From the NCBI GenBank assembly GCA_963277665.1, contig OY728136.1, forward strand, positions 1,971,596,576 through 1,971,660,575: a DNA stretch of 64,000 bases, read 5' to 3'. Source of the DNA: Viscum album. Its lineage: Eukaryota > Streptophyta > Magnoliopsida > Santalales > Viscaceae. Shown one piece after another: positions 1 through 10,265 of this stretch. A program made the position numbers and the translations under genes. Under the pieces are notes generated by a model. It had not been told where the DNA came from. It saw only the letters and a program-made list of their open reading frames with translations, and did no database searches. Positions within the stretch are counted from its first letter, which is position 1, and each line of letters opens with the position of its first letter.

Positions 1-1039
1 GCATGGACAACCACATCTCTTCATGCATTACTTCACTCACATGGGAGTCCATGGAATCTCACACCAAGGGTTCGCTTTCGAACACAGTCATAAGAACCAC
101 CACTAGAGCACCCTTCATATTTCCACATTTAATATGATCACGCAAGAGGCTCCTCAAGCCTGAAAATATTACACCATTGTAATCCTCGTGAAAAAACAAA
201 TGAGATATACTACTTACTCACCTCAAATGAATATCTGACGGAAAAGTCGTCCAACACTGCTTTACGCCCAAACGACGTCCCGTGATCCTGAGCCTCGGCC
301 CCAAAAATAGTCCGGCGCATTGCACCATTGTGATGCCCCTCGGGAAAACACGTCAAAAGGAATACTCACTTGAGTGGAATGGATATACGGAGAAAAAGAT
401 GCATTCTGACATACCGAACAAGAGCAGTGCTGCATGGGACCCGCATCCTGGTCCCAAAGCACTACCAACAGATCGCACCATTGCAATCCTCTCGGAAAAG
501 TACACAAGATGGACTATTCAATTGTCGAAAATAGACACCTGGTGATAAAGCTGGAAATCACCGCCATCTTCCAAAACAGCCCTCGCGGGTCCCGCACTTG
601 TGTGCTGAATTAATGCGGGCAGATTGCACCAATGCAATGCCCATGGAAAAACACCCACAAATGACTGCTCGAATTCCCCAAAGGGATGTCCGATGAAAAA
701 GTTGTAAAGTGTTGCACGCAGCTCGAAAGACGGGCAGTGGGGCCCATGACTAAACTCTAGTTTCAACACATGAAAACTCCTTGGCAATCTTTTTCTTGAC
801 ACTAGGGTCACAATGCCGCTGAAGGCACTCGAAACGGACTCTAGATGTGTCTGTTCCGTCCAAAACAAAAACCTCCGAGACAAACACTAACCAAATGAAC
901 ATACGGGTCACGCCACTGAGTCCTCGTATCATGATTTTAAAATTCCCGATACCATCTCAAAAATATTGTCTTGACGCCAGGAATGCACTTCCATAGACGG
1001 AAAACAAAACGGACACCTGTAATGAAAATTACGGGCATC

Positions 1040-1500
1040 GGTAGTTGAGGGGATGAATCCCCTTAGGCTGGACCGGCCGGTCTACCCAGCATAGGTCGGC
1101 ACGCGCCGACCGGCCCGACTCACAGCGCTGAACCGCGGCTCATCTGCACGGCCTGACATTGACCCACAGTCCACCGCCGACTAGCCCTCATGGGGATGGT
1201 CGTTTTTCCAGGTAAAGATGTGCTGAAGGTGGGTCTTGTTCCCCCACTGAGGTCAAGCGCCGCGACCCTGGTGCTCCATTGCACCCCTGTGAGCGCCGCC
1301 TCGCCCCGCCTAGAGCCGCTGCCTCACGCCGAAGCCCTGGAGCCACCGCCTCCCACCGACGCCCTGGAGCTGCCGCCTAAATTTGCTGCCAGAGCCCGCT
1401 CGCCGCCCAAACCTCTGCCTGGACCACAGCCGTGTAGCCGTGCCCGCTCGCTGGAGAACCCAAAACCACCAGAAAAACACCAAAAACCCGCTGACCTTTA
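1040..1500. repeat. GC-rich palindromic patch inside outer 3' LTR
   Basis: This stretch is strikingly GC-rich in AT-rich surroundings. It contains self-complementary runs, including a 7-bp stem (GGTCGGC / GCCGACC) around 1095-1112. It corresponds to 19080-19550 in the partner LTR. In element sense it lies downstream of the putative splice donor, in the R/U5 part of the LTR. Confidence 0.6.
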
Positions 1501-1675
1501 GCAGACAACCGTGAATGCCTTGGGACTCAGATTTTCAATCCGAAACATGCATCAGGAAGCTTAAAATTGATACTACTATATCAAGGGATTTTATCCAAAA
1601 TTTAAGAGAAATTCTTCACCTTAATTCAAGTTCAAAAGTGAGGTTTGGAATTAAAACATGAAACGAAGAACTCCT

Positions 1676-1677
1676 AC
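1676..1677 (-). promoter_or_regulatory. Putative splice donor in outer 3' LTR
   Basis: On the minus strand the sequence reads AAAGTG|GTAGGAG, about 160 nt downstream of a TATA-like box. The partner LTR has AAAGAG|GTAGGAG at the same place. This is inferred from consensus only. Confidence 0.4.
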
Positions 1678-1835
1678 CACTTTGGGTGTATCACAGAGCT
1701 TCGTGATCATTCCGCCTTCACCAGATCCACAATCTCCTTAGAGGAAGAAGGGATCTTGGGCTTGAGGTTAGGATATCCTTGGTTGGGAGCTCCTTCGGCC
1801 AGGAGGTGCAAACAAATTGGAGGGGGTGAGTTATG

Positions 1836-1844
1836 TTTAAATAA
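1836..1844 (-). promoter_or_regulatory. TATA-like box of outer 3' LTR
   Basis: The minus-strand TTATTTAAA is followed by a pyrimidine-rich, C-containing leader (AACTCACCCCCTCC). It is conserved at 19862-19870 in the partner LTR, as expected for the U3/R junction promoter. Confidence 0.45.
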
Positions 1845-2500
1845 GGAAAATTATTTAAAAAGTGTAATTAATTAAAACTGCCAATTTAACCCGCATCTGA
1901 AACCTTTGGCAGAGTCTAGGTTAAGCATCCCCTAGGCCTCACACCACCTACCGACCACAATAGCAGTCTCATAATTTTAATCCGAGCCCCCGTTCGAATG
2001 TTATAAAACTGAACGCCCGAGGCCGCCAAATTATGAAAATTCCCCCGGGTCCATTTTTCACTGACTTCCCGTGCCTGTGAAAATTACACCCCTTATAGGC
2101 GAAACGACACACTCCAGACTAAACAGTGCACTCAATTTTCCAATATGTGCTACCGTTTAAGAGACCCCTGAGTTTAACCATTAAACGAATAAATTAATTA
2201 ATTTATTCATCTTTTTAATGTTCTGTTAACGGGCGAGGTGTCCCAACATCCCACGCCGACATGTTTTATGTTGTTCCTATGGTAAACACTCCATTTTGGA
2301 CCAATATGTACAGTTAAATTTTATTATCCATATCTTCGTTTAGGAGTTATCCCAATTCATTGATGTTCCCAGTGTGAACGCACTCAAAATTTAATTCCGG
2401 CCACACCGGGGCTTAGAATCGCACGCCGTCTGAAGGAGCTACTCTGGAATAACATCAAGAATATTCCAAATTATATTATAGAAAAAGCTGGGTTCTTACA

Positions 2501-2639
2501 TCATTCCCTGCTTCAATATTTTCATCCCCAAAAAGCAAAACCAGGGAACAACTTAGGGTACTAAGCCCACACCTGGCTCTCCCGTACCAAGAAGAACTCT
2601 TGCACCATCCCGCGTCACCTCACCCAGACCAAAGGATTT
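2501..2639. other. Short spacer between outer 3' LTR and integrase remnant
   Basis: Element-sense sequence next to the LTR is GAAGCAGGGAATGA, a purine-rich run where the polypurine tract should be but poorly preserved. Nothing else is recognised here. Confidence 0.4.
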
Positions 2640-2850
2640 GATCTGCTCACGTGAGGTCTACCCTTGTCGATGACATGCATAGGATCACACACACTTCTTT
2701 CTCGGGTGAGACATGTGGGAGATGATATGCACCCAATCCAACATTTGAGGTTATGGAAAGGTGGTAGAGAACCCCGCCATTCCATCGCACAGTCTCAAAC
2801 AACCCGAAGGTCCTCGAGGGTAAATCACCTCCCCGTCCAAACTCCTACGT
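2640..2850 (-). pseudogene. Integrase C-terminal tail of outer element (fragment)
   Basis: Minus-strand translation over shifting frames gives pieces in the right order for the C-terminus of Ty3/gypsy integrase. First comes an FGRGG..L......F.LFE.V stretch, corresponding to the GKL.PR..GPFE.. region. Then come VHIISHMSHPRKK (family form VHNVFHVS.LRK) and DPMHVID (family form DPSHVID). At least two frameshifts separate the pieces. Its position about 150 bp upstream of the 3' LTR in element sense is where the end of pol belongs. Protease, RT, RNase H and the integrase core are missing between this piece and gag, so a large internal deletion or an ancestrally reduced element is implied. The family match is recognised by eye. 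Confidence 0.65.
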
Positions 2851-3442
2851 CGCACGCCTCGACTGGAATCACCATTTGGACCTGGGACAAAGCTCATTGA
2901 TTCCCTCCATAAGAATATATATATGGTGAAACACCCAAGGATATCTGATCACGCAGGACATCACAGTCGATGTCCCACGACCAAGACTCTCTTACACGCT
3001 CGGAAGCGAAGGAGTCAGCACTATCGACTAATGGGAAAAGTTCCAAACATTTTACCTTACCAACACAGGGTTACACCGATGCCTCATGCCACCTTGGTAA
3101 GAAATAAAACAAGGATCACAGAGAAAATAATTTCACACACAGAGCCTAACAATTATACTTTAAAAAGTAGAAGAGCTATAGAGTGTACCTCTTATCACCT
3201 CATGCTCTGCATGTTCGTAGACATCCAAAGCTCACGACTCTCCGTGGTCCCAATTGTCAGCTCCAGGAGCCTGACATGGACCGCCTGGTAGTGATGGGAA
3301 GGCCTCATAAGGTCGTCCTCCACAAGAAGTTTCTCCAACTCCCTTGCTAGCACCACCTTTCTGGGCGCTTCTCCGATCACGACGCTGCCTCCGTCGTGGG
3401 GGTGCACTCACTGCCTACTTGATATTTTAAGCGTGCATGGTC
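2851..3442. other. Interior of outer element with no recognisable domain
   Basis: This lies between the gag zinc knuckle and the integrase tail. I found no protease DSGA, RT or RNase H motif on the minus strand. Short open frames on both strands resemble nothing I know. Confidence 0.5.
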
Positions 3443-4269
3443 AGGCAGTCTCACACCAGGTGACCATTCCCATCGAAAGGATAGCACTAGAACTCTCTCG
3501 GCTGCACTGGTGCCCTTTGACAACACTGTGGTGTACGACCACGCCTCTGAGTCTGGTTGTTAGAAAGCCACCTAAGTCAAGGTTCTGCTTGCCGACGCCC
3601 GCTAGCTGCGGCAGACGTCTCGGCTCCATCGTTCCTGCTTCCACCACCAACTGTAGAATGTGATAGGAAGCTCTCTGTCACCAGTGCCTACTCTAGAACC
3701 CCGACAAAGGTGGAAATGAACAATGGTACTATGACAACACAAATATCTATGAGGAGACCCTGATCAAACTTCTGCGCATGGAAGTTGTCATCGTGGACCA
3801 AGTCTGGGGTAAAAGTGTGCACGGTCTGCGAAACTAGATGCGTACACAGCCACCGTCATCCCTCCCTATTGAAACATTAGGAGATCCTAAATCCGAACGA
3901 GGCATAAGCAGGAGGGGAAAACTCCTCACAAAACAACAACTAAAAGTCGCCCCACGAGAGCGATGACACATCAAGAAACAGAGTCACCAGACTCCACCAA
4001 TGCCAAGTTGCTCCATGGAAAAGGTTGGCGGCCAAATCCACCCAAATATCTTTCAGCATCTACACAAGACTGAAAAGGTGAACCACTATCCAAATCCAAC
4101 CCTATGAGGCCTGAGGGTATGGATCATCACTGAATCTCAACAATATTTGTCGCTGGAACTCACGGAGCGCGCTCAACCTGCGCTCAAGCTCAGTTTTCTC
4201 TATTGAAGGTGTCTGCTGCTCACCAGGAGGGGTGCTACTACCGGCCCGCCCAAAGAAAGGGACTCTCAT
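3443..4269 (-). pseudogene. gag pseudogene of outer element
   Basis: Gag forms the retrotransposon capsid-like particle and binds the RNA. Reading from an ATG at 4269, one frame runs 275 codons to the last zinc-knuckle residue without a net frameshift, broken by about nine stops. Visible parts: an N-terminal charged helix (EKTELERRLSALREFQ), a capsid core with FHGATWHWWSL and SWGDF..LF.EEF, then PDLVHDD..AQKF.QGL and IVPL...F..VLE.ALV, all typical of Ty3/gypsy gag. At the C-terminus are two degenerate knuckles: a C-x2-C first finger, then CYPFDGNGHLV*DC, a C-x2-C-x4-H-x4-C form with its second Cys now Phe and an Arg codon now TGA. The stops fit C-to-T changes at CAG, CGA and TGG codons. It cannot make protein now. 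Confidence 0.8.
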
Positions 4270-4680
4270 GATGGGTCCAAGATTGAGGCCTCATCGCTCA
4301 CAAGGTTTTCTTCACGAACCAAAGATGGTATCCTAGCTGGCTGTCTTCACGACGACATCCTAAATGTCATTAATAAGTGTCGCGATCAGATGAGCATATA
4401 TATATATAACAGTAACAACAATGGGGAGATGAATCAAGAAGGACAGTAAATACTTAGTCCTATGTCATGCACAAACCAATTTCCCCTGCAAAAAGTTTCT
4501 CTTCATGCCGAGTCAACAAGCTGGTTATCAGGGTCCTGGTGAGTGGATACGTCGGCCGCCACACCATCACTGGACTCCTTAGCCTGATTGCGGCTCTCGA
4601 GACACGTTAACACTATTGCCCTAAATCCCAACCAATTCCTTTTTTCGGGATTTCCGAACAATGTCCCAAGGAACAAACCA
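4270..4680 (-). other. Leader between PBS and gag of outer element
   Basis: Untranslated leader in element sense. It has a short (TA)n run near 4398-4410 and no other recognisable feature. If the LTR donor is used, an acceptor should lie here; none is obvious. Confidence 0.4.
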
Positions 4681-4692
4681 CCTCGGATACCA
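4681..4692 (-). other. Primer-binding site, tRNA-iMet type (outer element)
   Basis: The minus-strand TGGTATCCGAGG matches the usual iMet PBS TGGTATCAGAG with one mismatch within its first 11 bases. It lies 3 nt from the LTR end that begins TGTCACAACCCGACC on the plus strand. It fixes the element's orientation and the inner edge of the 5' LTR. Confidence 0.8.
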
Positions 4693-4695
4693 CTT

Positions 4696-5181
4696 TGTCA
4701 CAACCCGACCCTACCTGGGCTCGAGCCTCAACTACCCCAGGCCTGCCTCCATAGGCCAGGGGCTGGTGACAAGCACTGAAGGCTAAACAACTCAGGGAGG
4801 CCTTTTCCTGAGTACCTTTACACACACACGCAGCACACTCTATGCAATGTGCAGAGTAAAAGGGAATGTAAAGTACTAACTGCTATAAGCAACCACAAGA
4901 GTAAATCGACCTCTAAACAGTACAATGTATATGCGAAAGGTAAACCAAAAAGGAAAAGGGCAAAACACGCGCCCAACCAGAAAAGTTTCCATAACCCAGC
5001 AACAAGTTAACAAAGTAAAATAGCTAGAAGGGTCCCCCACCTGGAACCTGACTCTGACCACCTCATGCAGTCCAAGATCCGAAACTCCTAAGCTCTGCTG
5101 AAGTCACAACCAACCTGTCTGTCGCCTATAAGGGAAAACCATGTGTGGGAAAATCCCAAGAAAGGGTGAGTATAAAAATAC
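4696..5181 (-). repeat. 5' LTR of outer element, inner part
   Basis: Starts TGTCACAACCCGACC directly after the PBS and runs to the insertion site of the nested element. Just before the break it has GGGTGAGTATAAAAATAC, continuing after the insertion as CTCAGTAGG. The joined GGTGAG...CTCAGTA motif resembles GGTGAG...CTCAGTAAGG in the nested element's own LTR. Bases 5177-5181 (AATAC) are the target sequence. Confidence 0.75.
5177..5181. repeat. Target site duplication AATAC (left)
   Basis: Identical to 16157-16161 on the other side of the nested element. Five bases is the expected Ty3/gypsy length. Confidence 0.85.
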
Positions 5182-5732
5182 TGTAACCCCCCGACCCTAG
5201 TGACCCAGAGTTGGTGCATTATTTTAATACATTTTCATGATTACAAGGAACCAAGTCCCGATGAACCAATCAGTTTAGCATTCTTGGAAAATTGATTACA
5301 TACATGAATGTTATATTACACTTCATAACATACAAAACAACATAAATAATACTTTATGAATGCCATTATTTCCTTGTCTTAACCCTGCATATAAATCACA
5401 TTACACTTCTTGGAATCCTGGGAAAAATAAAACATAGAAAGGGGTGAGCTCAAATGCTCAGTAAGGGTAAGAAATACAACGGAAACTTTCAAAAATAAGC
5501 ATAAACATTTAAGGAAATGTATAAACCTAAAACAAAATCCTTTTAAAGTTGAACTTCAGCAAAATATGGCAGAAATAAAATGAAATAATTCCATTTACTT
5601 TTTCACATGGATACTCTACTAATCGAATAATCACATGAAATATAACTAACCGCTTTCATAATGATGGAATGCATAATGCTGAACTTTAATTTCTTTATCA
5701 AGGCCTCGTGCCAGGGCCTAGGGGATAACTAT

Positions 5733-5873
5733 AACTGGAACCCAACTCGGAGTGCATCTAATAATCGGACACTAACCCGGAGTGCCTCTAATAACCGGAC
5801 GCCATCCCGGAGTGCCTCTAATAACCGGACACCAACCCGGAGGGATTACTTTTACCGGTCCCCAACCTGGAAC
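5733..5873. repeat. 30-bp tandem repeat in nested 3' LTR
   Basis: About 4.7 units of 30 bp with core CCGGAGTGCCTCTAATAACC. The partner LTR has one unit fewer (12380-12490). Because 30 is divisible by three, the array stays open and creates a spurious repetitive frame at 5661-6053 (unit TRSASNNRTP), which I do not call a gene. Confidence 0.85.
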
Positions 5874-7013
5874 ATACTATTCCAACACATTAATCTTAAG
5901 AGGAGGATGAAATATAACAAAAAAATTTGTATTAAAACTAGCATGAGAAATGTCAATAATTTACCCATAAACCATGAATGGTATAAAAATAACACATCCA
6001 CAGTCAAATATATCACAAAACCATCAACACAATATGGAAGATTTGTATCATGATAAATCTACTTCAAAACAAGTTTAAAATCCACTAAAGGATTTTGACA
6101 TAGAAGAGATTGATTTGTAAAACTCTTTGAGAGAAATACCCTTTTTTCATGAAAACATTTAAAAGTCACACAATTTAGAAAAGAAGTCATTTAAAGATAT
6201 TTTTGAATCAAAATGTCCCATTCAACTTTGAAACTTTTGAAAGGAATTGACATTTTAAAAAAACATTCATGTCTATATAAATAAGTCCTTAAAAACCATT
6301 TTGAAGACATGGACATTAATGAGAACGATTTAGAAAAATAAATATTTAAAACATTTGAAATGATGTTTTAGTAAAAAGTACCTTAAAATAATCCCTTTGA
6401 AAACTTTTTCATAAAACATTTACATGGATAATAAATATGTCCCAGTAGATACTTATGTAAAAACAACCTCGGATAATAAAGAGATTGTGAAATTAACCCT
6501 TACCAGTTTGGTTACTTACAAAACATACAACCCATGAAAGAGGTATCATACAATTAATATGTAAATACACATAAATTAAATTGTATTACACAAAGAATAT
6601 AATTATGGGCAGTACATACACCACACAAAAGGTAATAGTGTCAATATGGCATGAATCACACGGGAATAAGGAGTGAGATGAAAACCCCTTACCTTGTACT
6701 TTTCCTTGGTTGGGGTAGGTTAACCTCCTGTATAATGATGAAATAATTGTTATTAAATTATACAAGAATCATATATATTAATATGATATCATATATGATC
6801 TTTTAACATTGATTTGTTAATAATATATTAGTATTATCGTTGTTTTGGGTGTTAACTTACTCATTTTCTTTTATATGTTTTGTTACGTAAGCTTTGTTTG
6901 TAATGGATAGGTTGTATCATAATAATATCCAGAATGATATCAAGTCCTTAGATACTATTATTAATCATAAAATGAGAATTATACATGAATGGATACAATG
7001 GAGAATGAATCTC

Positions 7014-7056
7014 ATCGCGTTCGTGGAGACGGTAGTCCGTACGTACGCACGGGCGA
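7014..7056. repeat. CpG-rich hairpin motif, copy 1 (nested 3' LTR)
   Basis: Nine CpGs in 43 bases within very AT-rich DNA. Contains ACGG-tagt-CCGT, able to form a 4-bp stem, followed by the palindromic run GTACGTAC. Nearly identical at 13630-13673 in the other LTR. A related copy lies about 190 bp further on. Function unknown. Confidence 0.7.
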
Positions 7057-7205
7057 CAATATCATTCTTTTGATATTAAAATAATATGTAATTGGATGGT
7101 ATAACATATATAAAGAATAATTATCATGTTATATTTATTATTTACATGAGTTACACATCATTATTATACCCATCCAAATAATAATTTATTGAATAACAAT
7201 TACAC

Positions 7206-7240
7206 CACGACATGGTGACGGTAAGCCGTACGTACGCACA
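7206..7240. repeat. CpG-rich hairpin motif, copy 2 (nested 3' LTR)
   Basis: Shares GACGGTA-AG-CCGTACGTACGCAC with copy 1, with the same stem (ACGG / CCGT) and a different loop. Matched by 13822-13860 in the partner LTR. Confidence 0.7.
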
Positions 7241-7411
7241 TATGGTGATATGTTATTCAAAGGATGGATAGAATAATGAATATGGTTATACCATATTTAT
7301 AAGAACATCACAATATATATAAGATACTGTAGTTATTATTTTATAATGGTAATAACAAAGAAGGAAGAAGTGTAAGAAGAAAGGAACTTGGAAAAGGGTG
7401 GTGAAATCATT

Positions 7412-7413
7412 AC
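7412..7413 (-). promoter_or_regulatory. Putative splice donor in nested 3' LTR
   Basis: The minus strand reads GAAGAAGAG|GTAATG, about 170 nt downstream of the TATA box. The same sequence is at 14026-14027 in the partner LTR. Consensus inference only. Confidence 0.45.
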
Positions 7414-7579
7414 CTCTTCTTCGGGTTCTTCCTTTTGATTTGATCAAAAGGGCTCTTAGGTTGGCTTTCTGACTAAAGTAAGGCCTCTAGGATGAAGTGA
7501 GTGATGTTTATAGAGTATTTGGGCAGAGTTTGGTTGAACCAAAAGGCATTTAAGGTGTGAGATAATGAGAAGGGATAGT

Positions 7580-7590
7580 GCCCTTTTATA
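7580..7590 (-). promoter_or_regulatory. TATA box of nested 3' LTR
   Basis: The minus-strand TATAAAAGGGC is preceded by CCCCTCT. Identical at 14194-14204 in the other LTR. It should set the U3/R boundary about 30 bp downstream. Confidence 0.65.
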
Positions 7591-9174
7591 AGAGGGGTGA
7601 GAGGAACCTTTGGAAAAGCTAGAAATATTATTTTACAATAAATTAATATTCGGATTCTAATGTCTCCAAATTGGATTATTTATAGGTTATGGTAGAGATA
7701 GGTCTAAAAAAACTCAACCAATGGATGTTAGATAGGTTTGGGTTTCTATATTAACCTTATCTTTTTGTTTTAACTCTTAGTTAATTAGTTTGACACTTAC
7801 CATGTCACTTTGTCTTTTTATATTATATAGTTAATAAACTTACTATATACCTCCAAGAGACCCCCAAGTGGTCTGTTAATGATACACCTATCATGATATA
7901 AGTCTGTTGGCCGAACCGTAGATTTTTAGGAATTTAATATCAATTAATAATATAATATTTGTTTTAAAAACTCTTTTATGTCAATTTTTACACTATTCAA
8001 CAATTGATTTTTGTAAAAATCCTAACAGAATGATTATTTAGAAAAAATCCCATTAAATAAATAAATATATGTCATATTATCCTAGAAAATTATTTTAATT
8101 CATTAAAAGTCTCAAATTTTATTTATTTGGGTATTTATAATATCAATTATTTTAAGTTTTCACTATTATTGTAATTACTGCATCATCATTGTGTCATAAA
8201 TAAATTAAATTATTTAATGTCTAAAAAATATAAATAAAATATCATTATGTAGGAAATATTTTTATATTTCTAATTAATATTTATAGTCTAAAATCAAACA
8301 TATATAACCCTATGTAAAAATTGTTTTTTCTAAAAGATACATGCTTGTGTCATTTTTGTATTCATTTTAACTTAATTAAAATAAAGTGTCCCTATCACAT
8401 ACCAGTGGCACCATGGTGTCCCAAAATTGACCCAAAGATGACCATGGTCGAACATGTATCAACCAATAATGTTAGGACACGTTTTAGGGTAATTTATTAT
8501 TATTATAATATTATTTTTTAACCCTTATTTACCGGATTTACCCTTTAACCATGCTAAATAAAATATTTATCGAAGTAATTATTCAAAATGACTAAAAAAG
8601 TTTACCTATTTACACAATTTGAACATCCTGGTTACAAATATTGAATCCATTTTTCCAAATTCAAATCACAGAAGTGGCAGAAATTAATTTAAAATTAATT
8701 CCCGCTGTCAAAACAAAAAGCATGTTTTTATGATATAATAACTATCAAAAGATTGATACTTGTTTATGTTCGGTTTAATTGTGAAATTATATCCAATGAC
8801 CAAAATTTTATTAAATGGTAAAAATATATTCTAAATATACTTTAAAACCACTAAAATTCATAATTTATCACTATTAATTATTTTGATTTAAAAAGTTGTT
8901 TTTAATTAAACTTTAGTAATTTTCACTATTCATCAAAATATGAAAGTTATCCGAAAAGTACCAAAATTTCACCTTAGGATAAATTCGATACTCCGAATCC
9001 AAAAATTAAGTCCATTTTGAGAGATAAAATTTCTAAAATTGTAAAAAGTAGGTATTAATATTCATAATGGCTATTTTGATCGGTTGTGGTGTGTATTAGA
9101 ACTCGATGTTGCGTACAACACACGCTATTGCATTTTTCAAAGAGAAGCGTATCGTGGAATCTTGGGGTGTTACA

Positions 9175-9540
9175 TTGTAATTTTTTTATGTACCCATTCT
9201 AAAGAATAAATTTATTTAGTCAAATTTAATATATTTAAGTTTAAAATATTAGATTTAAAAAGTGTTCACTATTAAAGTTCGTAAAAGTGCAATTTTGAAA
9301 ATTATTTCTTTTATACGAGAAAAAGGAATTTTTTCTTAAATTATGTCTAAGGAACTCATAATATGGATTCTAAAATTATAAGGATTATATATGGTTTAAA
9401 ATTTAGTTAATACTATTCATAACATCTTTTGAACAACTTGTTTGGTAAGTCATAGTGCGCTTTAACTCGGTGTTGCGTGTAGTGCAAGTTAATGAATTAT
9501 TTTGAAGAAATAACACACTATGATATCTTGGGGTGTTACA
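9175..9540. repeat. Duplicated terminal segment of nested 3' LTR
   Basis: The last ~366 bp repeats, at lower identity, the stretch ending at 9174. Both copies carry an ACTCG(A/G)TGTTGCGT motif and both end CTTGGGGTGTTACA. The same arrangement occurs in the partner LTR (termini at 15788 and 16156), so the duplication was present before insertion. Confidence 0.7.
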
Positions 9541-9554
9541 TTCTCCCCTCCTTC
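9541..9554 (-). other. Polypurine tract of nested element
   Basis: The minus-strand GAAGGAGGGGAGAA lies directly before the 3' LTR start TGTAACACCCC. It primes plus-strand DNA synthesis. It is preceded by the TTGCGAGGAAGCAATTT motif common just upstream in this lineage. Confidence 0.85.
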
Positions 9555-10147
9555 AATAAATTGCTTCCTCGCAATTTGAAATTTTTCTTCGAAAATATAA
9601 GGTTGAAAATAGAAAATATCTTTGTGCGAAAACACACATTGGAAATTGGGTTACTAAAATTTAGTCTTAATATGTGGAAAAGGGAAATGAAAGGGTCACC
9701 AACAAATTATGATATCGATTAGGAGAACATTGGTGGAAATTTGAGACATATAATTGGAGAAAAAACGTAAATATTTATAGGTAGTGATTGAGGTCATCAA
9801 TCACAATCAAGTGTAAATTGAGGGCCTAAAATTCATCAATCTATGATGATTTCAAATAACATCAGTTCAACAAAACATATGGTATTTGTATAACACATTT
9901 TTTTTGTTTTTAGATCCCTTCACTAAAGTATAAGAATTAATTCTTCATTGAATAAGAGAAGAAGAAAAATATGTGCTTGACAAGTAGAATCTCATCCTTT
10001 AACTATGTTCTAACACAAACTCATCTTTCACTATAAAAGATAATAGAACTCAAAAATAATATTCTATTTATCCTATTCGTATAGGGTTCAAAAAATGAAT
10101 TTATAATTCATCTAGAAGAACCATTAAAAAACGAAATTATTCAAACA
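9555..10147. other. Nested element interior, no recognisable gene
   Basis: This AT-rich stretch lies where integrase and chromodomain would be in an autonomous relative. I see no VHN.FHVS, DPSHVID or other pol motif on the minus strand. Confidence 0.5.
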
Positions 10148-10265
10148 AGGACATCATGTGGGTCAGTGGTAGGTGATAAACCCTTGTCGCCCTTTGGTTG
10201 TGGGTTCAAGTCTCACGGCCTTGCCAGACGCGACGGGTTGCTGCCCGACCTCCAGGTTGTCCTTT
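10148..10265 (+). mobile_element. Possible tRNA-derived SINE
   Basis: A GC-richer island in AT-rich DNA. GTGGGTCAGTGG at 10159-10170 resembles a pol III A box. GGTTCAAGTCT at 10203-10213 resembles a B box, and the 44-bp start-to-start distance is usual for tRNA heads. A non-tRNA GC-rich body follows to about 10265. No clear tail or target duplication is visible. The sequence does not fold as a full tRNA, so it is not called a tRNA gene. Confidence 0.45.

Larger units (their letters stand above)
1..2500 (-). repeat. 3' LTR of outer element (cut by window start)
   Basis: Aligns base for base with 18045-20524, offset about 18044. In a sampled 100-base stretch near 1990-2095 about one base in eight differs, mostly by transitions. 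The plus-strand right end is GGGTTCTTACA at 2490-2500, the element-sense start being TGTAAGAACCC. It contains a GC-rich patch (about 1040-1500), a TATA-like box and a splice-donor-like GT, all repeated in the partner LTR. Open frames here, such as the proline-rich one at 1190-1501, are not kept between the two copies and are not treated as genes. Confidence 0.85.
5182..9540 (-). repeat. 3' LTR of nested element
   Basis: Starts TGTAACCCCCCGACC on the plus strand and ends CTTGGGGTGTTACA. It aligns with 11829-16156 along its whole length. In a sampled 60-base stretch (8301-8360) I counted one substitution and one indel; near the left end differences are denser. It carries one more 30-bp repeat unit than its partner. 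It also holds two CpG-rich hairpins, a TATA box, a splice-donor-like GT and a duplicated terminal segment. Confidence 0.9.

Noticed and set aside
1190..1501. Proline-rich open frame
   Set aside because: Lies in the GC-rich LTR patch with no conserved partner at 19.3 kb.
5733..5873. CRISPR-like array
   Set aside because: Units are contiguous 30-bp tandem repeats without spacers, in eukaryotic retrotransposon DNA.
5661..6053. 130-codon repetitive open frame
   Set aside because: Caused by a 30-bp tandem array. The other LTR does not keep the frame.
10148..10221. tRNA gene
   Set aside because: A- and B-box-like sequences are present but no full cloverleaf can be drawn. A SINE head is more likely.
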